Position numbers and translations under genes: made by a program
The notes under the pieces: model-generated
Database searches by the model: none
What the model was told of the DNA's origin: nothing
The model's input: only the letters and a program-made list of their open reading frames with translations
Part shown: piece after piece, positions 24,301 through 39,300 of the stretch
Layout: each line of letters begins with the position of its first letter
Numbering within the stretch: position 1 is the stretch's first letter
NCBI GenBank assembly: GCA_036245525.1
Contig: BTPG01000001.1
Coordinates: 221,876,774-221,940,773, forward strand
Length of the DNA: 64,000 nucleotides
Source of the DNA: Semisulcospira habei
Lineage: Eukaryota; Mollusca; Gastropoda; Semisulcospiridae
Reading direction: 5' to 3'

Positions 24301-27300
24301 TCAGGTCTTTACAAGTTTTGCTTTCATAGACTGGAGCCTTCTGATGCATGTTCCTGCCTCCCAACCCAAAGATGACAAGGGGCGTGGATTTCTGCTGCAG
24401 CTGCTGCAGTGTGGACATGCTGCCGTTTGAACGGGATTTGGAACCCATCTCCTGAAAAGTACGTAAAACGTCACAGGTCAACATGTGTGCTGGTATTACC
24501 TCATTCAATATGTGCCACCTCTGGATACACAACTTAAGCCGCGTATCTGGAGGCGGCACGTCTTGAATGAGTTAAGGGGAGCAATCTCCAGATAGGTGAA
24601 TAAATTTTGACATTCAATTTGTGTGCGGGTGTGTGATTTTGGACCTTACAGCTTCAGCCATAAGGTGCAAAACCACAGACCAGCAAGCATCATTCCACAC
24701 ATAATAATTTATTAAATCAACGTCAAACATCATTTGTCATGACGTAAGTTTTAGTTTTTACGTAATTTTATATTTCACTTTCACTTCATAGGCTTGAGAA
24801 AATGGTGACAAAACTAGAACTTCACGGTACAATTTCAGTCTTGCTATAATTTGTATGAAAGCAGGTCGACTTTACCTAGCTACATGATATACTATGTACA
24901 CGGGTCACCTGCATGCTCTTCTGAAAGCGCGTCGATGTGTGTGTGCGCATTAGTGTGTGCGCGCACGCGCGCGCTCCAAACATCTCCAAGAGGTATAGAT
25001 CCTTATGCGCCTGGAGGGCGCATAAGGAACTATTCCTCCTGGAGATGCGCGCATGTGTGTGTGAGAGAGAGAGAGAGCCGCACGCGCGAGAGAGAATGAC
25101 GTCATATTTAGAGTATTATGTCAGTGTCTGCGTGGTGACGGAGCTGCCTCTTTTACGTCACCGCCACTGTCCGACTTTCTCTAGAAGTAAAGGTTTTTGC
25201 GTGTTTTAGTTCTTTTCTGAAAAGAATTAATTTTTACTAAAGAAGTTGAAATGATACAAAGCGGGCTAACGAACTCATCCAATGTCTTTCTCCAAACTAG
25301 CTATAATTTTTTTAATATGCAAAAGTTCAAATAAATATGACAAAAATTACGGACTCTAATCTGGGTCAACCGACTGTCTTCAAAGAGACATTCAATTACA
25401 ATATGCTGGGAGGCTCTCTTAGCCACCCACTTAAGAAAGTATTTCGACAAGTTTCAAGCTTGTGTGTACAGAAATATTGGAGATTCTTGTTTACATATAG
25501 AATACGCACACACATACATACATACGCACATACATACATACGCACATACATTCATACGCATATATGGCGCTTCCCTCCAAATGTATGTTCTGCAGCGAGG
25601 TTAGCGTAACTAGACATGACGTAATTTTTATCTTGTTACTTCAATTGTTCGATTTTTAGCCTGCCCACCTTTGACATCATGGACATGCTATTAAATTCGC
25701 CCCACCATGACCCGTCCTAAAAAGTCCCTTCTATAAATAGAAGGGACTTAAATATAGCAACAACACAGAATTCTTCCATATTAACACAGGTGCAGAACAC
25801 TTTTCAACATAAAACACACAGTTTCTTAGTAAATCAAAAGTGAAAACTGAAATAAATAAGTCTAAAACCAGTTACGTTTGTGGTTGTGTTATTCTTTTTA
25901 GGTCATGTGTATGTTGATCATAAGAAAGATCCGGTGTTCAGTTATTTTAGATAATAATCACATACCGTTTTAGTGTGATTCATTTTCTTTTGCAAATAGG
26001 ATTGCGATCAATTTTGTTGTGTAGCTAGAAAGTTGCACATCTCGCTACATTGATGCTAAAGTCCTACCTAGATTTACCTGGAAGGTTCTAGTAAAGGCAG
26101 GATTATTCTAGTGACCTCAAATATGACATCAAAGTTTTATAGTACACGTTGGCCACATTTCGCAACATTTTACTAAATGCGCCTAGATGTTAGTGGAAGA
26201 TTGTTGATAGATCTAGAGCGTTCTTTCTAATGAATATTAATGAGTTTTGGTTACGTTTTCTTTTCCGATTGGTCGAGTTGTGTAAATTGCCTGATTGTTC
26301 TGGAAATCTGTAATAGTATAAAAGAGGGTGTTAGGAAATATGTGTATGCATTGTATGGGAGACACAGTGTATTAAAACTGCGGATGCATTGTATGAGACA
26401 GTTTATCAAAGTGTGGATGCATTTGTGGATGCATTGTGCCGAGATTGCACCGTGAGAATAAAGTATTGTTGAAACTTTTACTCCAGAGTGGTCTACAACC
26501 TTGTGCCACGCGTGATGAGTTGCAACGGAGTGAGGTGAGAACGTGAGAGCGTCTGGTGTGATTGCATCATACTATGACAACTACTACCACATAACAAAAC
26601 CTTTTCATAATCCTCCCCCCCCCCCAATCCCCCCCCCCCCTCCTTTTCTCTTACATTAGTTAAAGGTTACCTTTGAAATTCTTTCATGCTGACTCTGTTG
26701 GGCAGAAACTTCTTCAATTTCCTGGCGCAACCTCTGGAGAAAGAGAAAGACGTGGTCATTTAGGACACAATTCTGCCATCATATTTCAGAAACATGTCAT
26801 TACATTTTGCTAACACGTTTCAGACATTTGGAAAAGAGACAGAATTTCCTTAGTCCCCATATAGCCATGTGTGACACTAGGGACAGATTTTCCTAAGTCC
26901 CCATATAGCCACGTCCGACACTAGGGACAGATTTTCTTTTGTCACCACATAGCCATGTGTGACACTAGGGACAGATTTCCTTTGTCCCCACATAGCCACG
27001 TGTGACACTAGGGACAGATTTTCCTTTCTCCCCACATAGCCACGTGTGACACTAGGGACAGATTTTCCTTGTCCCCATATAGCCACGTGTGACCAGGATT
27101 GATAGTCATTACTTTTTTTCTTTAATGAAATAACTTTTCTTTAATTCTGGTAAAAGGTTAAAGAAATAAATTTTCTTTACTTTTTTTTTAAAATTAAAGA
27201 AATAAATTTTCTTTAATTTTTCTTTTTAATGAAATAAATTTGCGTTAAATACATGAATGATCATTTATTGCTCAGATCAGACAACAAAAGTGGCATGCAC

Positions 27301-30300
27301 TTGAAAAGTGACACGCCACCAGATTTCCTTCTCTACCCACTATCTAAAACACTATCTGGCCAGATACATGCAGTAGTTAAGAGAAGGGGGAAGAAAAAAA
27401 AAAAAAAAAAACAAACCTCGGAAAACTGCACAGCGCAAGAAAAAGTCATGCGACTAAAAATGGAACAATTCAGGCTTGTTTGATCTTATTTCGCTCTGCT
27501 GACAAATCCACTCATCTGCAAGAGCCATAGATCCTCAAGAACTCAGCAGTCTTGGGTGGGGGGGCTGGGGGTTGGTGGTGATCTATGCCTACTACATGTA
27601 TGCAGGTTTTCCCTGTGCTGTCCAATCGTTGCTGTACCATCTGCCTTCTCACTCCTGAAACGAACCCCCACCCCACCCCCAACTGTAAGAGGCATAGATC
27701 CTCATGAGCCCCCGCAACTGCGGGGGCTCATGAGGATCTATGCCTCTTGCTGGGATAATCTGCGCTCTTGTTTCGCTCAAGCAAAGTGGATCCCTCAAGT
27801 TTTTCACCTGTCCAATCGTTGCTGTACCATCTGCTTTTTTACTCCTGAAACGAAAACCACCCAACTGAAAGAGGCATAGATCCTCATGAGCCCCCGCAAC
27901 TGCGGGGGCTTGTGAGCATCTATGCCTCTTGCTGGGATAATCTACGCTCGTGATTTTCTCAAGCAAAGGGGATCCGTTAAGTTTTTCACCTGTCCAATCT
28001 TTGCTGTACGAGTGCAATCTGCCTTCTCACTCCTGAAACGAAAACCACCCAACTGAAAGAGGCATAGATCCTCATGAGCCCCCGCAACTGCAGGGGGCTC
28101 ATTAGGATCTATGCCTCTTCCTGGGATAATATACGCTCGTGATCTTCTCAAGCAAAGGGGATCCGTTAAGTTTTTCACCCAGAGGCATAGATCCTCCAAA
28201 CCGCCTCAAACCAGCTGCAACTGGGTCAAACCGGCTTTGCGCATAGGCACCTGTTGTTCGTGGCGGTAAAACGAACTGAAGTAACGAAATTTTTAACGAA
28301 AGAAATCGATAATCGTTACTTTTATTTTTTAATTCGTTGAATTTTCTTTAACTTTTTAAAAACATTAAAGTGTTAAATTTTCTTTAACCAAAAATTTAAT
28401 TTGTTAAATCGTTAAATCTTCCAACCCTGCGTGTGACACTAGGGACAGATTTGCCTTTGTCCCCACATAGCCACGTGTGACACTAGGGACAGATTTTCCT
28501 TTGTCCCCACATAGCCAATTGTGACTATAGGGACAGACTTCCCTTTGTCCCCACATAGCCACGTGCGATACTAGGGACAGATTTTCCTTAGTCCCCACAT
28601 AGCCATGTGTGATAGGGACAGATTTTTCTTTGTCCCCACATAGCCACGTGTGACACTAGGGACAGATTTTCCTTAGTCCCATATAGCCACATGACACTCA
28701 TCAGCAGAATAGAGGGGGGAAAGAGAAAGAGTGTGTAATGTCATAAAAGTTGTGAAAAACTTTAAACGAATATCAAAAAAGAAAAAAAAATGAAAAACTG
28801 AACACACACAACTATTGTGAAAATAAAATAAATTGCAATCACATTTTCTCAATTAAACCCATTAGTTTTGTTCTCGCCATAACAATTCAGTTTGGTTTCA
28901 AGGTGGATGGACTTACCTACACAAAGAAGTTGAAAACAGATTTTTTTTTTATAATCTCAGCGAGTCCCTTGTTGAGGCTAACCAGTACTAAGAACCTGAC
29001 TGATCCATGGTCCCACACCCACTTGCGTTGATAATAACCTGTCTCTCAGACCCCACCCCCACAACCCCGGAAAAAAGCAGCCATTTCACAGAACACATTA
29101 AAAACACATTCAACAATGAGTAAGAATATAAAAGAAGCATCCAGGTCACTTCTGTGATATCAAAGCGATTTTCTTGTAAAAGGCATTCGTTTTGGTCCGT
29201 TGAATTCTGAGTGCAACTACAAAAAGTCTGATGTTACAGACAGAAAACTTTCAGCAAGGTGAGCATGACATATCAGTTGCTGAGGCCTTTTTATTTGATG
29301 AATGTGTCAGCTGGTATCTCAAGCTTCAAAAATTGATAGTTTTGAGCCTTATTTGTTTTTGCTTAAGATTTTTCATGAGAAGCAATCTAGAAAGTCTCCC
29401 ATTACTCGCAACCAGGGACATCATAATAATATACATAATTACAATTTATAATGATACTAATAATGATGAGTACTTGTATAGTGCCTAACCTCTGATTAGA
29501 GCTCTAGGTGCTTAACAAAAGCTAATTGTACAAAAATAGCTAATTACATAAACACAATTTACAAAAAGTATCTTTTTAAACAAAAAAAAACAAACAAAAA
29601 AAAAACAACAACAAAACAATGCAGTCTATAAACAATCTTTAAAGTCACCATTCAAAAAAGCTATGCTTATGGACTCATACTCGCACTCACGCATGCGCGC
29701 ACACAAACACACACTACTACTAATAGAGACAGAGATGACTTCAACAGGTCTGTAACAAAAGTCATTAGTAGCAGACAAAAAATAGATGGGGTTTTAGGGC
29801 TCGCCTGAATGCCTCTCTTGACTCCACGTATCTCAGCTCGCGTGGGAGGTCATTCCAAACAACTGGGCACTGGTACCTGAATGGCCTCTCACCGAACGAC
29901 TTTGTTTTGACAAGAGGGATACGTAGGACTTGAGAGTCGGCAGCAGAGCACAAATTCTGTCTTGAGGGCGTATACAGCTGAAGAAGAGAGGCAAGGTAGT
30001 GTGGGCAGGAACAGGTAATACAACTGTGAGTCATGCATGAAATTTAATACTAAATCCTAGCTGTTACAGGTAACCAGTGAAGAGTAGACAGATGGGGTGT
30101 GATATGATCCGATCTAGGGACTCTAAGAATCAACCTCGCAGCTGAGTTTTGAATTTTCTGGAGTTTGCCAATCAGACACTTGGAACAGCCAGCCAGAAGA
30201 GCATTGCAATAGTCTAATTTAGACAAAACAAAAGCACACACATGTACTTTAGTTGCTTCAGGACGGTTTTTTGTGTGTGTGTGTTGTTTTGGCATGCATT

Positions 30301-33300
30301 GAGTTATATTATAAATATGAGAAATGCACCATATAAATACCATGTATTATTATTATTATTAAGCAATATGCTGCAGTTCAGTATAGGCAGATCTGCAAAC
30401 ATTTACATGAAGGTGCATGGACAGGCTACTATCGAATGTGACACCCAGATTTTTTACATGCGGGGAGAAGGAGACAGTGGCACCACAGATTTGTAATGAC
30501 TGGGGGAGTGTCAGCATCTTCGTCAACCTCGAGAAAGCAACAATCATGGCCTCCGTTTTTCAATCATTCAACTGTAATTTGTTTGAAGTCATCCAAATCT
30601 TAGTCTCCGAGACACACTCCTGAAGTCTCTCAATTGAGCCCATAATCTGATCAGGTGAACATGAGTCATGGAGCTGAGTATCATCTGCAAACGCACGATG
30701 TGATATGGAAAAATGGTTAAAGACACTGGCCAGAGGCTGAACATACAGGTTAAAGAGGACTGGTCCAAGAACTGAGCCTTGAGGGAAGCCAAAGTGCAGG
30801 GTGGATGGGCTGGAAAGATTATCATGAACTACTATGCAACAAGTTTTGTCCGTCAGATATGTTCTAAACCATGACAAAGCAGTTTAAAGAATGCCATACA
30901 TAGAATAGAGACGTTGTAGCAAAACTGTCATGGTCAATCGTATCAAAGGCAGCAGATAGGTCTAATAGTGCAAGAACAGATACTTTGCCATCATCAAGAG
31001 CCCCCAGCAGGTCATTTAGAATTTTTTCAAGGGCAGTTTTAGTTGGTTGGTTGTTCATTGCTTAACGTCCCATCAGCAACAAGACTTTCTCAGGACGTGC
31101 CTGCACTGCTTGTGAATAAATAAAAAAACTGAATATTGAATGTATGTTGCCAGCCAGTCTAATATGCTAAATAAACCTAAGACCATTTAGCAACACACAT
31201 CCAATATCAAGAGCTATAGAAAGCGCAGACAGTAGGGAGAGTTTAAAAAGGAAAATACAGGTGAATGGACCAAGGGCAGACAGAAACACATGCCTCAGAA
31301 TAGAGGGGAAAACCCACCCTGTGGGGCTGACCAGGGTGACCCTGGGAACTAAAAAGTAGTTAACCCCACCCAAGTCCTCCAGGGCAGACCCGGGTGGGGG
31401 GCAGTTTTAGTGGAATAACCTGCACGGTAAGAAGACTGATTGGGACTAAAAAGATGATTCAGGTTCAGATGGTCGAGAAGTTGCGACACTTCTCAACGAT
31501 CTTAGAGAGAAAAGGGAGGACTTGATATCCGACGGAAAAACACCAGACCGCAATTTCCCGCACAGTCCAGTGATGCCAAAATATCAATGTCATCACACAC
31601 ACACACACACACACAGTGACGCCAAAAAGATCTCTCTCTCCCTCTTTATTCAGGACTGACCGCTAACACCACAGGCATGGGATTATCATTACATAGTTGG
31701 TCACTTCTTAACTCGGGTAGCAGTAAATAGCACCAAGGTAGGTTAGATCTGAGAGTCTAGAGTGCAGTTGAGTTGTGTGATTTAGATTCTCCTACACAAA
31801 ACCACACAGAACACACTGAAATTCTACTTTAAAGATTCCCAAGATGTATTGTTTTAGATTTTCATCAGCCATTTTGTTAGCAGTTGTAATTTGGGTTTTT
31901 TAACGTTTTCTAAGCCAAAGTTAAGTCAAACGGTCTGCCTGGACTTCATCAGTCCCACTTTCAATCTCACCCTATCATGCACACAACAGGTGCATCGCCA
32001 GTGAGAGCAGCAGCAGGAATTTGCTTCAGTTAATATTTAAAAAGGGCTGTGCAAATTCAGGCACTCTGTATAGTTCTGTAAAGAATGTGACTCAACTGCG
32101 CAATGAATTCTCAGATCTAACCTATCTGGTGCTATTGTCACTACTCATGTGAAGTGACCAACTATGCAATGGTAATCCCATGCCTGTGGCGTCAGCTTTG
32201 AGTCCTGAGGGAGAGAGATCTTTCTGGCATCACTGTGTACATGTGATGACGTATCTACTGCAACACACTCCACCACAAATATGTGTTACTGGCATGCTCA
32301 GAAAGATATCAGCAGTTAGATAAGACATAACCCTTAACCCTTTTTATCCTGATACACACACTGCTTTAAATAAATTTGACTGATAGTTCAAGGATGGTGC
32401 CAGAATAGCTTGGCACCTGAGGCGCCAAGCTATTTTGGCACCACCCTTGAACTAAGACAGTTGTTCATAATTATGCTATAATGTTTTTATGTCTTGTTTG
32501 TACTATTTGTTACTGATAAATGTACCACAAGCGAATTTCTCTTTTCGAGATAATAAAGTACTCTTATTATTATTATTATTATTATCCCTTAATCTGTAAT
32601 GTAGCCTTCATAGGACAATAAGCAAATTTTACCAAATCAGGATGTAATGGGTTAAGTAACATCTTGTACCAAAGGCAGCAAGTACAAGGGGGACAACACG
32701 TTCACTGCCACTGGATGCAGAATGTGTTTCTGAAATCTTTGTTCCTTTAACGCCAAACGGCCTCAGCCATCCCAGGAAAATGGACAAAGTGGCATCAGTA
32801 GGAGACATTGATCCTTAACCCTTATCATACTGAGGCTAAAAGCTTCAAATTTGTACACTGCCATATGCAAGCTACATTATAGTACTTACAGATAAGGATA
32901 TAGACCAATGACTTTAGTTTAAGGGTAGTGCCAGAATAGCTTGGCGCCTAGTGGTGCCAAGCTATTCTGGCACTACCCTTGCACTATTTTACTCACACAT
33001 ATTTCTCACGCTGGTGTATTCCGAATGATAAGGGTTAAGATACCCCGCAACTGCGGGGCTCACGATGATCTATGTCTCTGGATCGTGTTAACTTATTCTT
33101 AGCTATGAACTGGGCTGACCATACCAGGAAAAAAGATTCAAAGTGGTGTCAGCAAGTTAGTTAGTTATTTGGGTTTAACGCTAAGCAGGCGACTAAGGCC
33201 ATCTCACGGCGGAGTGTCAGCAAGAGGCATATTATCCTGAAGAGCCCCCATAAGTGAAAAGGTTTATGATGATCACTGTCTCTTGCCGTTGGACCGTGTT

Positions 33301-36300
33301 AATTATGTGAATGGGTTAAACTTGACTACAAACTGTTTTGCCATACCTCTCCTTCCACATTACTGCAGCGAAGAAGCTCATTGATGACAAGCAGAGATCC
33401 GTGAACCCAATCATCGCGATTCATCTTCTTCTCCTTCAGTTCAGACTCTTCTGGCTGCTCTTGCGCTTTGTCGAAGCATTGCTGCATAGCAAGCTAGTCA
33501 CAGAAACACTTGTACCATGCTGGTCTGTGATTCTGGACCTTACAGCTTCTAGCCAGATGGTCCAAAATCACACAGCAGTACTCATTTGAGCATAAACACA
33601 GGGATAATTGACCGTAACAGTCCCAGCATTTGCTAATCATTAGTCTTGGAGAGTGATTCAAAAAGCCCTGGCAACCCGTCAAATAACTACCGTGAGAAAG
33701 CAGTTCTAGTGTGAACACACCTGAACAACATCATAATTATTTTACTACCACAGCTAGAAGGTTGTAAATATCCCTGCTGATCAACGTGGCTGGCGGACTT
33801 CATAAAAGCCCACACAAAATGTCTCTCAAGCAAATGACATTGGAATTCCAGCTAATGAGAATGCTGTGTCCACAAATCATGGAGAAAAATTGCACCCTAA
33901 TAATAATAATAATAAATAATAATAATACCTATATTATATTATTATTATTCTAAAATTGCACCCTCCTATCCACCCTCATCTCTTTGAAGAATGTTTTTTT
34001 TTTATGATTACAGACTAACTGCACTTAATGTATTCAGCAAACAAACAAAAAAATGACCTTGTGTGAGAAAAAATGCTGTTTTCTTCATAAGTGTGACCCC
34101 TGTTTCTCAAAAGCTTTCAAACAGATTACAATATTTTCACTTAAGCATGCTACCTTTCTCATAGGGCGTCAACACACAAGACTTACCTTGTACCAATGTG
34201 AGCGCTGGGTTGCTTTTGTCTCCCTTTGCGATGTTACAGCAAGAGCTGCTCTCAAAGCATCAATAGAACTTTCACGAACATTCAGCTGAAATGTACAAAA
34301 ATAAATAAAATTGTGCTCTCTTTTCTAATCACAAAGATGTGATATGTGATATAAACATGAAAAGTGTGAAGCGCAGATGATGACCAGAGTACAATAAACA
34401 TAACAATAACAAGATGGGACCTCAGCCCAAAGTTGTTCTTATTTTCAAGCTTATCCTTCACATACATCTCCTTCTACCCTAACCCACCCTCTGATCCACA
34501 CACATTGGCACCCAGAAATAAAGACATTGTACATTGTACATTGCTTAACGTCCTGACAGCAACAAGGCTTTCTCAGGACGTGCCTGCACTGCTTGTGAAA
34601 AAAAATAAACAGAACATTGAATGTATGTCGCCAGCCGGTCAAATACATTAAATAAACCTAACACGTGGGGCGTAAATAAAGCTAAGACCATTTAGCAACA
34701 TACATCCAATATCAAGAGCTACAGGCAGTGCAGACAGTAGGGAGAGTTTTAAAAAGGAAAATACAGGTGAATGGACAAAGGGTAGACAGAAACACATGCC
34801 CCAGAATAGAGAGAAAAACCCACCCTGTGAGGCTGACCAGGGTGACCCTGGGAACTAAAAAATACCTAACCCCACCCAAGTCCCCCAGGGCAGACCCGGG
34901 TGGGGCAGAAATAAAGAGAAACACATGGCGCTTCCTGCCATTTGTAAGCTCTGTGCCTGTGGGCTGGCGTAGAGATAGCTATTCTTAAAAAGAACTTCAA
35001 GCTTCATGTCATGGCATCGTTAGTCCCATGATGCCATGTTCATAGTGACGACTTGATGTTATACGTCACTCATCGCAGTGCTAACATTTTATGTATTAGA
35101 GGATCAAACTTTTCAATTTTCTACCTGATATTCACACCTAGGGCATACAGGTCACAATTTGACCTAATCATACCAAAGAGCCGGGACAAACAGCAGGCTT
35201 ATGCAAACACTGTTCATGAAAAATCTTGCGGAGATTAATGAGACGATAGTTTTTTCATAAAAGAAAAATCAAAGTTATGTTAGCTGTTTTAAAAATTACG
35301 CCGAAAAATGTATTTTTCTTTAAAATAAGTTTTTTGAAAAATACTTACCGATGGTATTACAACTAGGAAATGTTTCTTAGCTAGTCTAATTTTAGCCCAA
35401 AATTGTTGTGTACGATAATGGCCATGATGGCAGGAGAGGGGCGCCATAGGTTAGGCGGAAACCCGATAGCCTCCCTTCCAGTTCAACCACGCATGTGCTC
35501 AGTGCTCAAACAACCAGTCAGTTTCTTAGCGGAGCAGCGACGAGCGGGGCAGGTGGGAGGGACCTTCGAGTAATACCATCGGTAAGTATTTTTCAAAAAA
35601 ACTTATTTTAAAGAAAAATACGTTTGTTTTCTCAAAACACATTACCGATGGTATTACAACTAAGAAGAATCCCGAAAAGGAGGCGGGCGCCGCTAAACCA
35701 CCCCTACCCCTGCCATCGAAGCTACTAGAGTAGTCCACCCCAAGCAACCTCCCTCTAATTTTAGTGAAGATACTTACGGCGCCTAGGGCGCCGGGAGGGA
35801 GTGTTGCGCCGCCACGATGTCTCCCACCAGCGCTAGGTTCTGCCGCTGGCCGGAGAGGTCCCTCAGGTAGAAGCGAGCGAAGGTGTTCTCTGTGCGCCAG
35901 CCCACGGCCAGCACGATGTCCTTGACCGCACAGTTGCGTTCGAATGCGAGGCTTGTGGCCATGGCTCTGATCTCGTGCGCCCTGATCCTCATGCGTTTGG
36001 CTGTATCAGGGGCGAGTTCCTGGTAGGCGGATCGTATCACCCACCGAAGCCAGGAGGATATAGTCTGGGCTGAGATGTCCTTTCTACCTGGGGACAGAGG
36101 AAGAAAAAGGCGGGTGCGTCCCCTACGTAGTGGCTTGGTCCGGCGCAGGTACACACATAAAGCTCGAACCGGGTCCTGCTGTCTGGACTCTCGATTGGAG
36201 CGTGGTTCTCTGAGTGGTAGTATGGTGAACAATTGTGGTGCCAAGAGTGGAGATCTGGTCTTGGCTAGGAAGGTCGGGTCAGGAAGCAGCTGCACCGAAC

Positions 36301-39300
36301 CGTCCGTCCGGAACTGCAAACAGGTGGGGCGAGTAGAGAGGGCGTGCAACTCACTGACTCTGGAGGCTGAGGCGAGGGCTAGCAAGAAGCAGGTCTTCCT
36401 CGTCACGTCCGGTAGTCTCGCCAGCTGTATTGGCTCAAAGCGGGCCGAGTTGAGCCAAGTAAGCACCCAAGGTAGGTCCCAACGTGGCAACAGTGTACGT
36501 AGAGCGGGACGATGAAGACCGAAGTGGCCCATCAGATCGGCAAGGTCTTTGCAGGAACCCGGGTCGGGGCGTCCCAGATGCCTGTAAGTATCAGCGATCA
36601 TGGCCAGGTAACCTCGAATGGTGATGGGAGCTAAACGCTGGTCATGAAAAAGCCAGAGGAAGAAATCCGCCAGCTGAGGGACTGTCAACTCGGTGGGGGA
36701 GAGGCGTCTGTCGTCACACCAGGTGCTGAGAACTCTCCACTTGCCTTTGTAAACTCGTCTGGTCAAGGCTCTGCGGGCTGTAGCGATCGCGTCCACTGCC
36801 GCACCTGAGAAGCCTCTAGCGGTGAGGGCTTGCCGGACAACCTCCAGGCGTGGAGGAGGAGACGTTCTGGACAAGGATGGTACAGTGTCTGCCGAGGTTG
36901 CCTGAGCATCGTTCGTGGAGTGGGGAGCGGTAGTGGGGGGGCCGTCGCCAGATTCAGGAGGTCGGTCGTCCATGACCTGGTCCAACAGAACGGGGCCACC
37001 AGAAACAAGATCGTGTTGCTGCCTCTCAGCTTGAGAAGGACCTTGGGGACGAGCACCGTCGGTGGGTAGGCGTAGGCGACCAGCCCATCCCAGGAGATGG
37101 AGAGGGCGTCCACTGCCCAGGCCAAGGGGTCTGGAATCGGCGAGACGAACAGAGGGAGTTGGTGATTCCATCTCATGGCAAAAAGGTCGATCATGGGTGA
37201 CTCCCAGGTAGCGCCGATCATCTGAAAGATGTCTGGACGCAGTGACCACTCGGTGTGTAGTAGTTGACCGCGACGGGAGAGGGAGTCGGCCAGCACATTC
37301 AGATGACCCGGGATGTGACGCGCGCAGAGAGAAATGTCCCGATCCTCGCACCACCGGAGCACTTGATAAAGGTGGATGCAGAGAGATGGGGAGCGGGTCC
37401 CACCTTGCTTCTGGATGTAGGCGACGACTGTAGAGTTGTCCGACAACACCAGTAGCTCCCGGTGAAGAAGGCGAGACTCCCACACGCGAAGGGCTTGCCA
37501 GACGGCTTCCAATTCCAACCAGTTGATGTGTCAGTCCCGGAGATCCAGGTCCCACTGGCCGGAGGCCGTCTCGAAGGAGGGTAGAAGGTGCGCTCCCCAA
37601 CCGGAGAGGCTCGCGTCTACGCAGATGGAGAAGGAGGGCGGTGGTGAGAACAGCGGCACTCCTGTCGCGAGCCAGAGGGGGTCCGCCCAGCGTAGAAGGT
37701 GAGGACGGAGCAACGAAGGAATCGGAACCGGAGACTCTAGGTCGGAAGTCGACGGACGCCAGTGTAGAAGAAGGTGCAACTGTAGCGGCCGGGAGTAGAG
37801 ACGCCCTAACGGAATTAGGTCTGCTGCAGTGCTCATCAGACCCAGCAGCTGAAGCCACTGCCTGGCGGGGATCGAAGACATCTGGGATACCTGCCGAGCT
37901 AGATCCGCCAGCTTCTGAATGCGGGGTTCGGGCAGCCGGACGATGTTGCGGTCAGTGCAGAACTCCATGCCTAGGTGAACGAAATGGCGCGACGGAACGA
38001 GGTCGGACTTGCCGAAGTTGACTATGAAGCCCAGCGTCTTGAGGAGCTGAAGCAAGGCATCCCGGTCCACTTCCAAGGCGGCCGGGGTCTGATTCTTCAG
38101 TAGAAGGTCGTCCAGATAGTTGGACGTGGGGCTCGTGGAAGTCCGTCGGGCCTTGGCCACGACGGCGTCCATGATGAGTGTGAAGACCCATGGGCTGAGG
38201 TTGAGGTCGAAGGGAAGTGCGCGGAACTGGTATACCACACCATCGAAGGCGAAGCGTAGATAATGTCTGGACACTGGGTGCATGGGCACGTGAAGGTACG
38301 CATCCGAGAGGTCCAGGCTGATTGCGAAGTCGAAAGGTTGCACCGAGGCACACAGGGCCCGAGCTGTCTCCATGCGAAAGCGTGGAGCTATTATAAACTT
38401 GTTGAGCGCTGACTGGTCGATCACAGGACGCCACTTGCCGCCTGGCTTGGGAACTACAAAGAGTCGGCTGTAGAAGGCTGGGGAGTCGAGTCGAGTCACC
38501 ACCTCTGTCGCTGCTTTCCGAAGGCGGCCACCTCGTTGCGCAGAGCGTCTGCCTTGAGCTGATCTGTCGGAACCAAGGTCCATGCCGGAGTACGTCGCAG
38601 TGGGGGCGGGGACCGAAACGAGATCCGCAGACCTAAGGAGATGGTCGAGAGAATCCAGGGGTCGTCCGGAAACAGCGCCTGCCAGGCGGCGCTGTGCAGC
38701 GCGAGCCTCCCGCCGACCGGAGATCCCAGCGCGGTCGACGGGGCCCGAAGGGGGAGAACGTCAGTAAGCCCTGCCCCGCCCGGGGCGCCGGGCAGGCTTG
38801 GGTCAGGTCCTGGAAGCGGCAGCCGAAGAGGATCCTGCAGTAGGGTGGGCGCGGGGGAAGGCAGGGGGCCTGGGGGGAAGACGTCCACCTCTGGTGTAAG
38901 GCCGGGAACCGGGTCTGGCCGCCCGCAGGGGGCGACCCTGGGTCCTGCGGGTATGCTGAAAGGGAGTAGGAACTGTACGACTTGGCCAGGTGTCCTTATT
39001 CGCTTCCTTAACTGCCAACCACGTGGGGCCGAAGAGAAGTTCTCCGCCAAGGGGCGCCTGACGAAGTTGAAGCTTCAGGTCATTGGGGAGAGGACAGGAG
39101 CGGAGGAGGAAATCCCGACGCAACAGGTCACAGTTGGCCGCCACAGCCATAGCGTTGACACAGGTGTGGTAGGAGGCACGGTTACCAGAGACGGCTAGAG
39201 CGAGCAGATCTCCCAGCAGCGGCGTGAGGGACGGATGCCAAGCCTCCTCGACGCGACGAACCATGGCTTGAGTCAGAAGGTCAAGGAATCCCGCGGAGGC

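Larger units (their letters stand above)
29440..31570 (-). mobile_element. L2/CR1-like LINE, 5'-truncated, interrupted by a SINE
   Basis: The 3' end lies at about 29440-29500 (AGGTTAGGCACTATACAAGT then ACTCATCATTATTAGTATCA), a typical ATT-rich tail of this group. The RT body extends to about 31570 and is broken by SINE copy 2 at 31044-31398. A second ATT tail inside (30290-30360) marks a further small insertion. Confidence 0.8.

Noticed and set aside
26615..26642. Poly-C run 30 bp from mTOR exon 6 as a polypyrimidine tract
   Set aside because: It lies on the donor side of the minus-strand exon, so it cannot serve its acceptor.
26877..27086. Minus-strand frame with repeated SVP/SLV-type motifs
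   Set aside because: It is the translation of the 46-bp minisatellite; the second block gives a similar frame. No start context or family.
27600..28195. CRISPR-like repeat/spacer array
   Set aside because: Units are ~185 bp, nearly identical throughout with long palindromes, and the genome is eukaryotic.
36900..37858. N-terminal ~300 residues of the long frame upstream of the recombinase, as a separate domain
   Set aside because: Composition (Pro, Ser, Arg, Leu) is what the shifted frame of the RNase H gene gives. I mention it as an overlap but do not annotate a domain.
38582..39198. Plus-strand frames over DIRS C
   Set aside because: GC-rich shadows of ORF1 and RT on the other strand; no family features.
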